Of a stretch of 64,000 nt of DNA, positions 46,684 to 58,850 are shown piece by piece (the stretch's first letter is position 1; the number at the start of each line of letters is the position of its first letter). A program made the position numbers and the translations under genes. Below the pieces are notes generated by a model. It had not been told where the DNA came from, made no database searches, and saw only the letters and a program-made list of their open reading frames with translations. This DNA is from Letharia columbiana (taxonomy: Eukaryota > Ascomycota > Lecanoromycetes > Lecanorales > Parmeliaceae), in NCBI RefSeq assembly GCF_014066305.1, contig NW_023501086.1, positions 1 to 64,000 of the forward strand, written 5' to 3'.

Positions 46684-49600
46684 TGAATAGCTTAAATATA
46701 ATTAGAATAATAGTATTTTAAGATTAAGACTAGTATAGAGAAATATCGATATAAAGATAGAAAATAAGAATTTAGCTATAGCGAAATCCTAGTATTATTT
46801 CTTTATAAAGATCTATTATACTTATTTATTAACCGTTTAAGCTATCGCGAAGACTATTAATATTTTAAATATAGTATTCTTTTAAGTATATTAAAGTTCG
46901 CCACTTTCTTAATTAAGTAATTATAAAGTTATTTAATAATTTATATTTTTAAATATAAGCGGAGAAGAAATCTTCTAGCGAGGTTCTTCGATAGCGATAA
47001 TAATAGCGATATTACCTTTTTAGATACGCTATAACTCTTATTATTAGTATAATATCGTAGTATTATAAAGCTTTAATTTTAAAGAAGATTAAAGAAGAAT
47101 CGAATAAATAATAATTAAATAGGTGATTTACTATCTAATAATTACTTGAGATTATATTTCTAGATAAAGAAGAAATCGTTAAATAATGCGATCTAATTAA
47201 TTTAGATACTCTCGAGCTATAAGTACTAAACTCTAAATCGACGTTATAAGAACTTCTAATAAGTTTTAAATACTTTTCTCTATAGATCGCTATATATGAG
47301 AAATCGTTAGAAGGTTTAAACGGCGATAGTGAGGTTTAACGATAGCGTGATATAGCTTTAAAAGTAATTCTTAGATATATTAATAAGAGATGTATACTTA
47401 ATAGATCTTCTAAAGTATTACTATTAATTAATAAGAGCCTAAGTAATCGAATATTAATAGCTGAAAAATAAGATTATAGCGTATCTTATAAACTTCGAAG
47501 TAAACTTTAAATAAAGTCTATTTATTTAAAAACGACGTTTATTTATCATATATATTTAAATAGAAGTCTTTCGTATTATTACTATTACTTATATCATCTA
47601 ACTTTTAATTTAACTCTCTTCTTTCTTTTAATAAGATTTTATTCGTAAGTGGGTTATTAAATAACTATTTATTATACGTATTAACGGTCTTAGCTATACT
47701 CGCTACGCCGTCGAAGAATAAATCTAATACTACTTTTATATTAAATCGATTATTATCTCGTTATATAAAGTCTACTTATAACTCTCTAGTATATTAAAAT
47801 AAGTTAATAGCGAGATTCTTTATCGAGTAATAGTCGTTCTAATAGATCTTAAAGTATAATTAAAACGACTTCTTAATATTCTTAAAAAATCGAGTATTAA
47901 GAGAGATATACTTAAATAGATAGTTGAAATCGAATAAAGAATTACATCGCTTACGAAATATGATTTTTATTTTATTATTAAGATACTTATTAAATAGATT
48001 AATCTCTTTTTATATATCTCGTTATTTAATTATATTAATAAGGGAGTTAAAAAGAATAGCTTAAGCTAGTCTTTTATCGATAGCGGAGTTATCGCTATTA
48101 TAATTAGTATAATACTTTTATTAGAGTATTAATTTCGCGTAATAATAGAATCTTAATCTATAGAAGAAGAAATATATCTAATTTAAAGTATAAGAAATTA
48201 AGTTAATATTACCCCATTTAATATCGTACTTTAAAATAAAATATAACTTTATACTTTATAAGAACTTTATATAATTTTAGTAGATAATATTTTTTTTATT
48301 AGCTAGTTTTCTAATAAATAGATCCTTTCGAATAGAGATTATAATCTCGTTTACCTCTTCGATTATATAGATAATAAGCTAATACTCTATTATAGTATAA
48401 CTCTACTCGCTATTAAAAGGCGAGATATATATCTAGAATATTATAATTATTTAGGTCTAAAATAAGTAAGTAAGAAACTTATCTAATATCTAGAAGTTAT
48501 TCTTTTCTACTAGCTTAATATTTTTTCGACTTTAAAAGTTCTAAATATATCGTAAGTATAATAAATTATTAGATTTATAGTTTGTTTACTTAGACTTCTA
48601 AGAATAGCTATCTCGATTAATTATTTTTAAATTAATCTTATTTATCTTTTCGAGATTAAGTAATAAAGTACTCTTCTAATAAACTTTATAAATAACTGTT
48701 AAATAGATTATTTTAGTATAAAATAGGAATAATATAGATATTAACTAGATTATTCGGCTAAAATTAAAAGTCTCTTACTTAGTATAACGTTATTTAATAC
48801 TCTATAATCGAGCGAATATAAGTTAATCGCTATATATAAGACGTAAGCTAATACTTTAATAGAGATCTTCTTATAGAATTTTAATTTGCTCTATATAAAT
48901 ATTTTTAATAATCTTAAGATTTCCTTTTATAATACTCTTATTAATATTAATAGAATTAAGGGAATAACTCTTAATCTTATAAAGAAATAGTCTATTTATC
49001 TCTAGTATATAAGTAATTAACTTATTTTTATATAATATACGTTATTATATAGAAAAGGCGTTATAAATAACGAGATGAATAAGATAATTAATATACTAAA
49101 ATAAGGCGATTAGCCTATATCGCTCGTAATACGATATACTCTTATCGAGAAATTATCTTATTTATTAGCGAGTATTATCTTTATATAGCTTAAATATATT
49201 TAATATATAATATAAACTTAGAGGTTTTAAGTAATTTATTATAGAGGCCTTTAGTTTATTAAAAGATATATTATCTTCTTTAATAATATAGCCGATAACT
49301 ATCGACTTTAGCTTTCTATTATTATTTATCCTCTATTTCTTAACTCTCTATATTTACTTTAAATTATTATACTATATATAATAGTTATTAAAATAGCCTA
49401 TAAACTAAATTCGATTAATATCTTTAGCGCTAGATTTTCGAATATATTATAAGATTCTTTAATAGAGTATAATTAACTCGAGCTTATTATAAAGTTTTAA
49501 AATTAATTATTTAACTCTACGTAAATATATAAGAATATTTAATTAAATAGAAATTAAGCTAGTTCTAGTTTTTTATTATTAAAAGTATATAATATTAAAT

Positions 49601-51080
49601 AGTATAGTAATAAATTCGAATTGAGATTATTCGAAGTTCTTCTTTTTCTTTATATATTAAGACTAAATAATAATTGATAAGAGATTAATAAAATATAATA
49701 CTCTATTCTTAATCGCATTATATAATTAATTTAGATTTATATTATAAAGTCTATTTAAGTTATTTATTACTTATTATTTAAAAAGATCTAAATTATTAAT
49801 CGCGAGAATCTTACTACGTAGTAGATTCGAAATCTATTCTATTCTTTCTAGTATAATCTTTTAATAACTCGATTAGATACGCTTAATAGGCTTATTAATC
49901 GAATTATCCTTTAATAGAATATCGAGTAAAGAATCGTTTTTAGTTTAAAGTTTTATAAAAAGATTATACTATAAAGAACGATCAGCTATAAAAATCCTCT
50001 ATTTATATTTTTATATATCTTTTAATAAGTTATAGATACTTAACTCTTTCTTTAATAGTATATCTATAACCTTCTTAATCTTTCTAGCCTTTATCTTTTT
50101 TAACTTTCTCTTCTTAATCGTAATAATCGCTTTTAGCGAGATATTATTATCTCGCTTATTATCTAAGTACTATATCGGCGTAAGAGAGATAGAAAGTTTT
50201 AGTATATATTCGTAGATAGATAAGGTAGACTCTATAGCGATAATAGATAGATTAGATATTAATTAGTAATATAGAAAATAATTAAAGATGAGATCTATTT
50301 AATAAAATCTAGAGATTCTTACTAAGACCTCGCTAAGACCTCGTTAAAACCTCGATAAGATCTCTTCTTAATAAGATCTCTTTTATATTTAAACTAATTA
50401 TTTTTTATTAATTTATCTTTTTATCTTATTAGTCTTCTAATTAGTTATAGTCTCCTTTCTCTTTTTATTTAATATTATTTAAATTAGAGTTATTATATAT
50501 AATAAGTCTATTATATTTAATCTTATTATACTACTCTTCTAAATAAATCTCACGCGTAAAGATCTATTAATAAATTATTTAACGACGTATTTCTAATATA
50601 GTCTAGTTGTTTAATACGCTATATATAGAAAGTGTAATTATAAAACTTTATTATCGCCTTAATTTTTTTTATATAACTTTATATAAGGAGGTTCTATTAA
50701 AAATTTTTAAAGTAAAGAGAAATATTACTTAACTTCTAACTTTCTTTAATAAGAAATATATTAACTACTAATAAATATAGAGCTTAATATCTCTTATTAT
50801 TTTTTTGAAATTATAGTATTAAGATAACTAAGTAATATTTAATTAGATCGTTTATAATAATAATATAGATCTTTCTATATTTAAAAACGTCTTTTTCTAT
50901 ATTTTATATATCTATAAGAGACTTTAACGCCGTATAAGATATTCTTATTTATCGATATCGCCGCTATTAATATCTAACTTTATATTAAAAGAATAATTTA
51001 TCTCCGCTTCGCTCTTCGCTCTACTCTCCGTAAATTTAATTACTTATTTATTTATATATATCGCCGCGGCGATACTCTAC

Positions 51081-51120
51081 TTACTTACTTACTTACTTAC
51101 TTATTTATTTATTTATATAT
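51081..51120. repeat. TTAC/TTAT microsatellite
   Basis: Tandem TTAC units run into TTAT units near the right end of the AT block. Confidence 0.85.
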
Positions 51121-51490
51121 ATTATCGCGACGACTCTTATAAGTCTAATTATTTAAAAAATAGAGAAAGATTATAAAAAATAAAGAAAGATTATAATATT
51201 TAATTAAAGTAATAAACTAACTAGTAAGACTATACATTTTCCTTAATACGCTATATCGTTAATTTAGCGAGTATTATAATAGTTATCTCGAGAATTAAAC
51301 TATAAGAGAATTTTTATATAGTACTATATATCTATTAAGATATATAATATTCTTAAATACTAGTATCGCTGCTATAACTAAGTTAGCTGAGTTTTTTAGT
51401 AAAATAGAATTAGAGGTTTACTTCTTAACTACTATATCATAGCTTCTAATTTAACGAAAGCCTATTTAACTATTTATTCGACTTTTTTCA

Positions 51491-52228
51491 AGAATTTCAA
51501 AAAAGGCCATATCACGTAGTTGCGTATTTTTGTTAAGGATCATATGTACGCAGGGTGTGAATATTACATATCGGGTAATACACCAAAAAAATAAGTCTTG
51601 GCAGGGTTTCCTGCTCAGACCCACTGCGTGGGGCCTTTCTGAGACTAAGTCGAAAAGCCTGTGTAGTGTGTGCCGTCATGTCAAGCATTTGCCAAGCCTG
51701 TCAAGCGTCGCGAATCTGGGAATCTCGGGTGATCTGCAAGCCTCAAAGCTTGGCCTATTGAATTGTGTAAGCGTGCATTATCTTGTGTACACATTGCATT
51801 GGCATATTGCTACCATTCATCAGCTGCACGAACAGGCTATTATGGCTATATTCTCCAATATGTATTAGCAAAATGCGTGAGTATCCGCCAATCTCCTATT
51901 GCTTTTCGCGGTCATCAGGTACAAGTACATTGTACACCTTGCGCGTAATCATCATCCAATCAACGCCCGTATTCGCATCACGGTCACTGCTCAGACCGAG
52001 CACCGCCTGAAGCTTCGTATCATGCTCTGCTGGGCGAAAACACTCAGTCCCACCTTCAAGGTACGTGCAGTTGCTGACATTATCTTGTCTCATAGGTTCG
52101 GATCCTATTGTCCACAGTCTCGTGGTGTATTACTATGACCGGCCTTTGATGAGTTCGCGGATACTACATTAGGAATAGAGGGAGTGATCGTCGTGCTGCA
52201 GAATATAAACGGGGGGTAAAAGACCGCA
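51491..52228. other. Border of the AT block and VPS62-like promoter
   Basis: Composition returns to normal near 51490. Short ORFs (51530-51868 and others) have no family support. A TATAAAC element lies about 25 bp before the VPS62-like ATG, near 52203. Confidence 0.5.
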
Positions 52229-53744
52229 ATGGGCCGTTCACCTAGGTCACTGGATGGTGGGCTCGGTGATGAGGAGAACGTATCCCGGGAAGCCGTGCTT
52301 ATGATTTTGGAGAAAGAGGGTGACGGTGTCGAGAAAGCTCCGCAGAATTATTCATCGCCATTCAGACGTTCCCATGATGTTGCAATGAAGAACCGCAGAA
52401 CCTCTGTGAAATTACCAATCTTGCTAGGCTTCATCTTGGTAGCCTTCATCTTCACAACTCCGCATACCGTTCCGGTCATACCTACCCGGCTCAGGGGTCA
52501 GGTTGGCGCTTGGTTGAAAATGTGTGGCTCCCATCTTGATTGGCAAGATCCCTCGGTCATCGATATCAGGACAAGGCCAGAAGATCTGGCCAAAGACCCT
52601 CGCGTGATGCATGAGATCCCTCAATACGTCCTCGACTACGCACCATTAGTCCACTTGTACTCAGAGGAACAATTCTGGCCGTGTGACATCAAGGAGCATC
52701 TCTTTCATGTCACGCCAGAGCTGAATTACACACCTATACAAGGGCTACCACAGCTGAACCTATCAAACCTCGACCAGCTGAACGAATTTGAACAGGGGCG
52801 CCATGTCTTCTTGACGAGCAATGACAACGTTGAGGATCGACCAGATTGGCTTGGAGGGCAGATCAACATACCTGATGATTTCAGTGACGATTCGAAGACT
52901 GACTGCTCCGAATCTCGAGCTACTAGCGCCAGGTTTCGGAAACAGAGCCACGGGGGGCACAGTGATGCCCCAGCTGTTCTTTTAACGATTAACAAGGGTG
53001 ACGGGATTGTGGATGCTTTTTGGTTCTTCTTCTACAGCTACAACCTGGGCAACGTCGTTTTCAATATCCGATTTGGCAATCACATTGGCGATTGGGAGCA
53101 TACTCTTATCCGATTTGAGCATGGGAAACCCAAAGTCGTCTTCGTCAGTGAACATTTTTTTGGGTCGGCCTATAGCTACTCTGCCGTGGAGAAAATTGGG
53201 AATAGAGTAAGTATGGAATGGTCTTTGATCGACCCCGCCCGCTGACGTGAAATAGCCTGTTGTTTATTCTGCAGTTGGGACCCATGCAATGTACGCAACG
53301 CCAGGTACTCATCCGTATATCCTCCCTCTCGGAATCCTCCACGACGAAACAGATCGCGGCCCGCTTTGGGATCCTGCTCTTAACTCTCTCACATACACGT
53401 ATAATCATGTTACGGATACGTTGCACCCTTCCAATCGAACACCTGACGCTCCCACTCAATGGTTTTACTTCTCGGGAAAATGGGGCGACAAATTCTATCC
53501 ATTGAATGACAACAGACAATACGGTTTTGCCGGCGAGTATCACTACGTTAATGGTCCACTTGGCCCAAGGTTCAAACACCTGGGAAGACGAAAAGTATGC
53601 CAAGGGCGCTACAGTGATCCTTGCGTTATCAAGGATCAGCTCGATCCTGATGAGGTGAGGGAGTGGCCTGGACTGGGTGAAGGCGATGATTGGCCTGATC
53701 CGGAGATGAGACCTCCAGGGTTACCGGAAGGTGGAGACGATTGA
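52229..53744 (+). CDS. Vps62-like fungal membrane protein
   Basis: Two exons, 52229-53206 and 53256-53744 (intron 49 nt, GTAAGT...TAG), 488 residues. A cytosolic N-terminus of about 60 residues is followed by one membrane segment (LPILLGFILVAFIFTT, about 62-79), so type II topology is likely. The rest is the Vps62 family domain: YAPLVHLYSEEQFWPCDI, then FWFFFYSYNLGN, RFGNHIGDWEHTLIRFEHGK, YSAVGTHAMYATPGTHPY and RQYGFAGEYHYVNGPLGPRF. Yeast Vps62 was linked to vacuolar protein sorting; biochemical function is not known. Splicing joins GNR to PVVYSAVGTHAM in phase. The gene sits 700 bp from the edge of the AT block and appears intact. Confidence 0.88.
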
Positions 53745-55350
53745 TGACTTGGTTGTAGCGCACTCATTTAGCGAAGCGGGTTCTTGGGTATACACGCGGC
53801 CGAACGGTCGGACACAATAGCTGTCTCTTGGATGACGAATGCATTATTGAATCAACGATATCCCTTGACTTACGATCTCCTTTCCTGACTGACGCGACTT
53901 TCCACCACCGGCCGATTGCACCAACAGCCGCTTCCCATTGCCTCCTTGCTGACCACACCAGCAGACTTACATCGAGCCACAAAGGGGCTAGCAGCGCGGT
54001 GGCTTGCCAGCGAGACGTGCATCGAGCAGGTGCCCGAACACCCGCTTACGAAAAACTATCACGTACGCCTCTCTTACACCTCTCCTTCGGCATTCGGTCC
54101 AGCGCTGTGCAGTAGACCTGGCTTCGAATGTGGTCCCGACGCACAGTACTTCCGGACCTCGAGTCTTTACATACAGTGGTGCTAAAGCGGCAGCCACGTG
54201 TACGACATTCAAGGACATCAATGTCGTCTCCGCGATCCCCTGTCCTCTCCCCTCGCTTCCCCAACTCTCGACCCTCTCGCTCTTCCCACTCCCTCCTTCA
54301 CATCCATCCATCCCTTCTTCTTCCCCCTCCTTCCCTCATCCGCCCAGCTCGGCCCCCCCTCCACCCACCCTCCTTTATTCCCATCCCGTGCCTCTTCGCC
54401 CCAGACCTGCCCCAAGCTATCCACTGACAGCTTCAAGCGCCTACGGGAGACGTTGCCGGTATCGACGGCGTGGACTACCTACGTCGGGGAGGCTCGGTGG
54501 AGAAGCTAGGACGATGGGGAGTAGCGGATGGATGGAATCGTTGCGGGGAGATATCGGTTGAGGGGGTGGGTTACCGGGGTCGTCGGTGTGTGGAAGGGCG
54601 GTTTTTGGAGGGGTGGGTTTCGCGATGGTGGGGGTTGGCGGGGTAAGGGGGGTTTGATGGGGTGGGGGTGTGGTGAAGTGTCCTGTGGAATGATGGATGA
54701 TTGATGAGCAATCGGTGTTGAGTGGTAGTATCATTGTCGGGTTGTGAGATTGTGGGTATAGGGGCAGTAGGTGTGACGGACTTACTACCGTTCTTTGATT
54801 CCTGTATCCTAAGCAAGCTGACGGCAGATGCCCGCGCCGCTTGCCTCTTTGTGATACGACTTACTTACCTTCCTTGACTCAATGGTTCGACGTGTGTATA
54901 TCCTTCGCACGAGATTTACGATACGCGATAAGTTGCATCGATGCCCGTTACTCCTTGCTCCCTCACTCTCCTCTCTAGAGAATTAGGAAGACGAAACCGA
55001 GTGGAAAGGGTGTTGTAGATCATGGTTCAAGTGGAAGTTCAGCAAGGAATGCCTCGTTCGATGGAAACGGTCTGGTTTAACGAATGACTTGACTAGACGC
55101 AATGTGAATATAGGAGACTCAAAGAACAGAGTGAGGTTGGTGACACCTGTCCAGGACATAGTGAATTGAGATGAGGAGGTCAATTCAATATGCAGTGATT
55201 TTTGTGTGATAGCACTGCGAAGTTTTCTGTTGGGAAATCTCGACTGCGTTGTTTGTTGTTAGATACGATGTAAGATGTAGAGACAAATGCATGACTATAT
55301 AGCGATAGGAAAGCAGGGATGATATTGTACAGCAATCTTCCTCTTTGTGC
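53745..55350. other. Intergenic region with strong strand-composition switch
   Basis: From about 54240 to 54420 the plus strand is pyrimidine-rich (CTCCC/TCCC runs). From about 54530 to 54700 it is strongly G-rich with many runs of three to six G. Open frames in both halves look compositional, and no gene is recognised. Confidence 0.5.
54585..54675 (+). other. G-run cluster with quadruplex potential
   Basis: The plus strand carries at least six runs of three or more G within about 90 nt (GGAGGGG, TGGG, GGGGG, GCGGGG, GGGGGG, TGGGGTGGGGGTG), enough to form more than one intramolecular G-quadruplex. Sequence-based inference only. Confidence 0.5.
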
Positions 55351-57776
55351 CTAATGCCCAGCGTACCTTTCTCCCACGATGGGCGCCTCCACCTTGAGAC
55401 TGGTAAAGGAGCAATGGCCAACACTCTTGCCCCGATACTTGAAGCTTTCCTTAGCCACCACGCCCCACATAACGCGCTTCGACGACGCATCCACGTCTGC
55501 CTCCGGTGGATGACAAGCTGCACTGATCACAGCACTACAGCTACCGGCATGAGGCATCCCGACCCGAGCCTTTCGAAAGCCAAAAGCAATGCCCAGCAGT
55601 ACAACAATAGATCCGAGAATGATAACAAAGATCAAGGCAATCGGCGAGTAGCCGCAAGTCGAGACTCCTTCACCAGCGACTTCAACCCCGGCGGAATCGA
55701 TAACGTTAACACGGGCAAGGAAGATGGATTGCGAGACGAACCAGTGTAGCGCACTCGAGCCTATGAGGAGTGGAATACCGTAACGATAGGGTAGTTGCAA
55801 CCGATAGGTGCTTCGCTGCCCTCCTGTTGGAGATGTGACTCTTAGGAATCTTCTTTTGGATGCGTATGCGCTCCATTCCTCGGCGAGTAACATGCAGGTG
55901 AAAAGTCCATTGTAAGCGAAGTATAGGAAGGAAAGGAGAATTTGAGGCGAATTCGCAACTAGGACTGTCAAGATGACGCCAGCAGGGCCTGACAAGTCTT
56001 GGCTGTGGTTCATTCTGATCAAAGTTTCAGCGTTGACATTGCCGAAACCGAGGGACCAGAGGTGTGACATGGACCGGTCGGTCAGTTGATCGTTGTTCAG
56101 GCCTAGGCTTAGTAGAGTGCCAGTAACAACGAGAGTCGATATACATCTAGTGCGCATGTAGCGGTCAGTAATGTGCAAATCATAAAAGTATACAGTGATA
56201 TGCATCATGCTTTTCAAGCTGATAGGGAGGGATATCTGCACTGCGAGAGTACACAATGTATAGATCCCATTTACATTGTTATGTGGAATCATTGGACTAC
56301 TCTGGTATAGAAACAAAGTCAAGTCGAGATAGTATCCTTGCTGAGACTTACAGAACATTACAAGCGAGCCATCTTCTTTGGCTGGCAGCTCGCCACCAGC
56401 GCAATCGTTTCGGATCCCATCTGCATAAAAGCAAGTCCCAAGATCTGCTGTTTTCAAACCGAGTCTTCCCGACTATGCAATTTCCTTCGGTTGTCACGTC
56501 AGGCCGATCCAGGAAGGAGGCAATTGCGTCACCAAGAGTCACTAGTGGCTCAGGATCTTGCTTCCATGCAATTATGCTCATGCAAACAGTCTTTATCAGA
56601 TTGCATATGATGACCACAATCATGATCGCTAGACTGAATTGTAGCTTGCAATGCTCCTCTACGCTCTTGCTAAGACAATATTGAATGACGCTTTCGTTGA
56701 AAAATAACTTTCGGGGATGGATAATCGTCGCTCGGCACATCTGCTGCAATTTGAGATAGTGTTAACACGGAAGTATCGCAGTCCTTAGTAGTGAGTAATC
56801 CCGGCAGGACCGCCGTTGCTATCGATGATCAATTGCGATTCTTCGCCCAGAATCGCCGTAGAGTACAGCGTTGGTGGAATCTGAGAAGGTAGAGACCAGA
56901 AGTAAGTCTGAATTCTTGGAGATTATCGGGGCTGTATAAACCTCCACACATGCTTTATTCTCGAGCTTTACTAACAATGCCTGGTTCTTCTGGTAGTCCT
57001 TCAAGGTGTTCGTAGCGATCGTGAGATCCGTCGTTAAATCATCAAAGTCAATTGGCAGGTTCGAGAAATCGAACGGTGCCCCGTCTAAGAACTCGCTCGA
57101 CACCACGTAAACATTATACTGACCGGTGCACAGACTGGAGAAGACTGCGCTGTTATAGAGTAAATGTAAGGGTACCGATGAGATAGCTAGCAACCACCAA
57201 AGAACAATTCGGCTTGTCGAAAGCCTTCGCAAGTTCCTGACACTGGGGACCCCAATGTCTAGCCAGACACCCTGGCCATGAGCCTTGTCGATCTCGCTGC
57301 GTGTAGGGGAAGATAGGCATTGCATGCTGTAGTTACTCGCGCCTAATAGCAACGTACTCAGAACGTTGATAGCGAGATGCATCAAAAATGTAAGGGTCGC
57401 CGTCCTTTTACAGCTTCCATCATGTAGAGTTCCAAGGCCGTTCTGGACCCCAGATATTGAGACTGCCCATATCGTCAAGATGAGATTGAGGACGAGGACC
57501 ACGGCGGCGACCACTGCACAGCAAAGTACACCGAAATGGTATCCCTCCAGCTTTCTTAGTCGATGATAGTATAGAGACTTGAGACAGTGACGGACAAAGT
57601 GTATCCGACTCGGTGGCCTCGGCAATCCTTTGTTGAGGTCTTTGTTCGAAGCATACTGATTGAGCTTTGTCGAGGAGGAAGAGTTATGTCCGGGGATTGA
57701 TCTTCTCTCTCAAAATTAGTGTCAGTTTCAGATGTATTTTTTAGGCAACGAACGCTGACCCGCTGAAGTTCGACAT
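55351..57776 (-). CDS. DUF6536-type multi-pass membrane protein
   Basis: Four exons on the minus strand: 57776-57760, 57704-56867, 56743-56352 and 56146-55351 (introns 55, 123 and 205 nt), 680 residues. The first domain has a membrane segment (VLCCAVVAAVVLVLNLILTI), LGTLHDGSCKRT, NVLSTLLLGASNYSMQCLSS and VWLDIGVPSVRNLRRLS, the pattern of the fungal DUF6536 family. Later segments include HCKLQFSLAIMIVVIICNLI and VTLGDAIASFLDRPDVTTEG. Exon 4 has ANSPQILLSFLYFAYNGLFT, RVTSPTGGQRSTYRLQLPYR and SQSIFLARV. About seven or eight membrane segments are expected. The exon 2/3 junction (GCT/GTACTC to GCAG/CAG) is inferred from phase only. Function unknown. Confidence 0.75.
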
Positions 57777-58850
57777 CTCCAATGTACTGGGCTCTGAGTC
57801 GGCATCGAGTGATGCGTATACCCGTCCACGATGAGCAAAGGCCAGCCAGGTCGGCAACAGGCTCTTTTTGGGTAGGGTCATGTTATGTATACTTGCACGC
57901 ACTGTCCGCAGATAATTCAGAAGTTGTAAGGACCTCTTCCTCGTGCTGGTATTGTCGAGATCGATGGCGACAAGGACGCCGGACGTAGTCTACATGGGAA
58001 ATCATATGATAGATGCCAGATGTCTTTAGAATTTGAAGACAAAAGGGTGTTCTGACGCCAGATCCTTGCAGGTTTTAGCACTCGAGGATTGCGGCTGAGC
58101 CATGCCCGACGTGAGGGTTGAAGACCAGGAAAGCAAAGGATCGAGAAACGCGTAATTGGGTACTCGCTTTGGCGTTTGCCGGAATCTAGCCCGACCGTGA
58201 TGGAGGTGTGTCCAGAATGCTGATATTGCTGTTGTGATAGATAGTTTCTATTGATACTCGCCATCGTCCCTTTTTGGGTCCTAGCAGATGAGTACACGGC
58301 TCTACTTTCGCTGATATAGCCAGCAACTCTCAAGAGGGTCGTGCGCCATATAAACGAAGGATAGGCTGCTCAGATCATGACAAACCAATCATAGCGCCTC
58401 AAACCTGCCATACTCTAGTCATACTTCGTCCAGAGTTTCCAACCCTAGATGTAGTCCACAGTGAAATTTTGAAGGAGAGCCAGCCACTCTTCTGAAAGGG
58501 GTTCTTCAAGTATTCGATGCACATTAAAGGGGATTCGACAGCGTTCCTGAGGATGCTTCATTTCTCATGTATGGTTCAAGAGGTGAAAGATATGAGGTTC
58601 GGTCCCATCACCACGTCGAAAAGTTGTAACGCACCCTCGTACACACGCTCTTCCTCGCCTCCGGGAGACTTGGCATAGAGGCGAAGTATGTCCTTTTATC
58701 AGGCTGTGGTAGCAGGATGCATACTTTTCATTGTCTGTTTGGATGAAAGGGTAGGAAACCGTGCAGATTATGGTCTACATACTCTATGCAGATCAAAGGG
58801 GTGATTGATTGATTGATTGATTACATCATACTACCCTGAAGTCTTACCTT
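57777..58850. other. Intergenic region before the second AT block
   Basis: It holds the promoter of the DUF6536-type gene. No further gene is supported; short frames lack features. Confidence 0.5.
58801..58823. repeat. GATT microsatellite
   Basis: About five tandem GATT units, directly before the second AT-rich block begins. Confidence 0.85.

Noticed and set aside
46700..51480. Search for integrase, reverse transcriptase or DDE motifs in the third AT sub-block
   Set aside because: Fragments were too altered to name any family on either strand.
54004..54561. 185-codon plus-strand frame and an inner frame starting near 54221
   Set aside because: Ser/Pro-rich translation follows from the pyrimidine tract; other frames are equally open.
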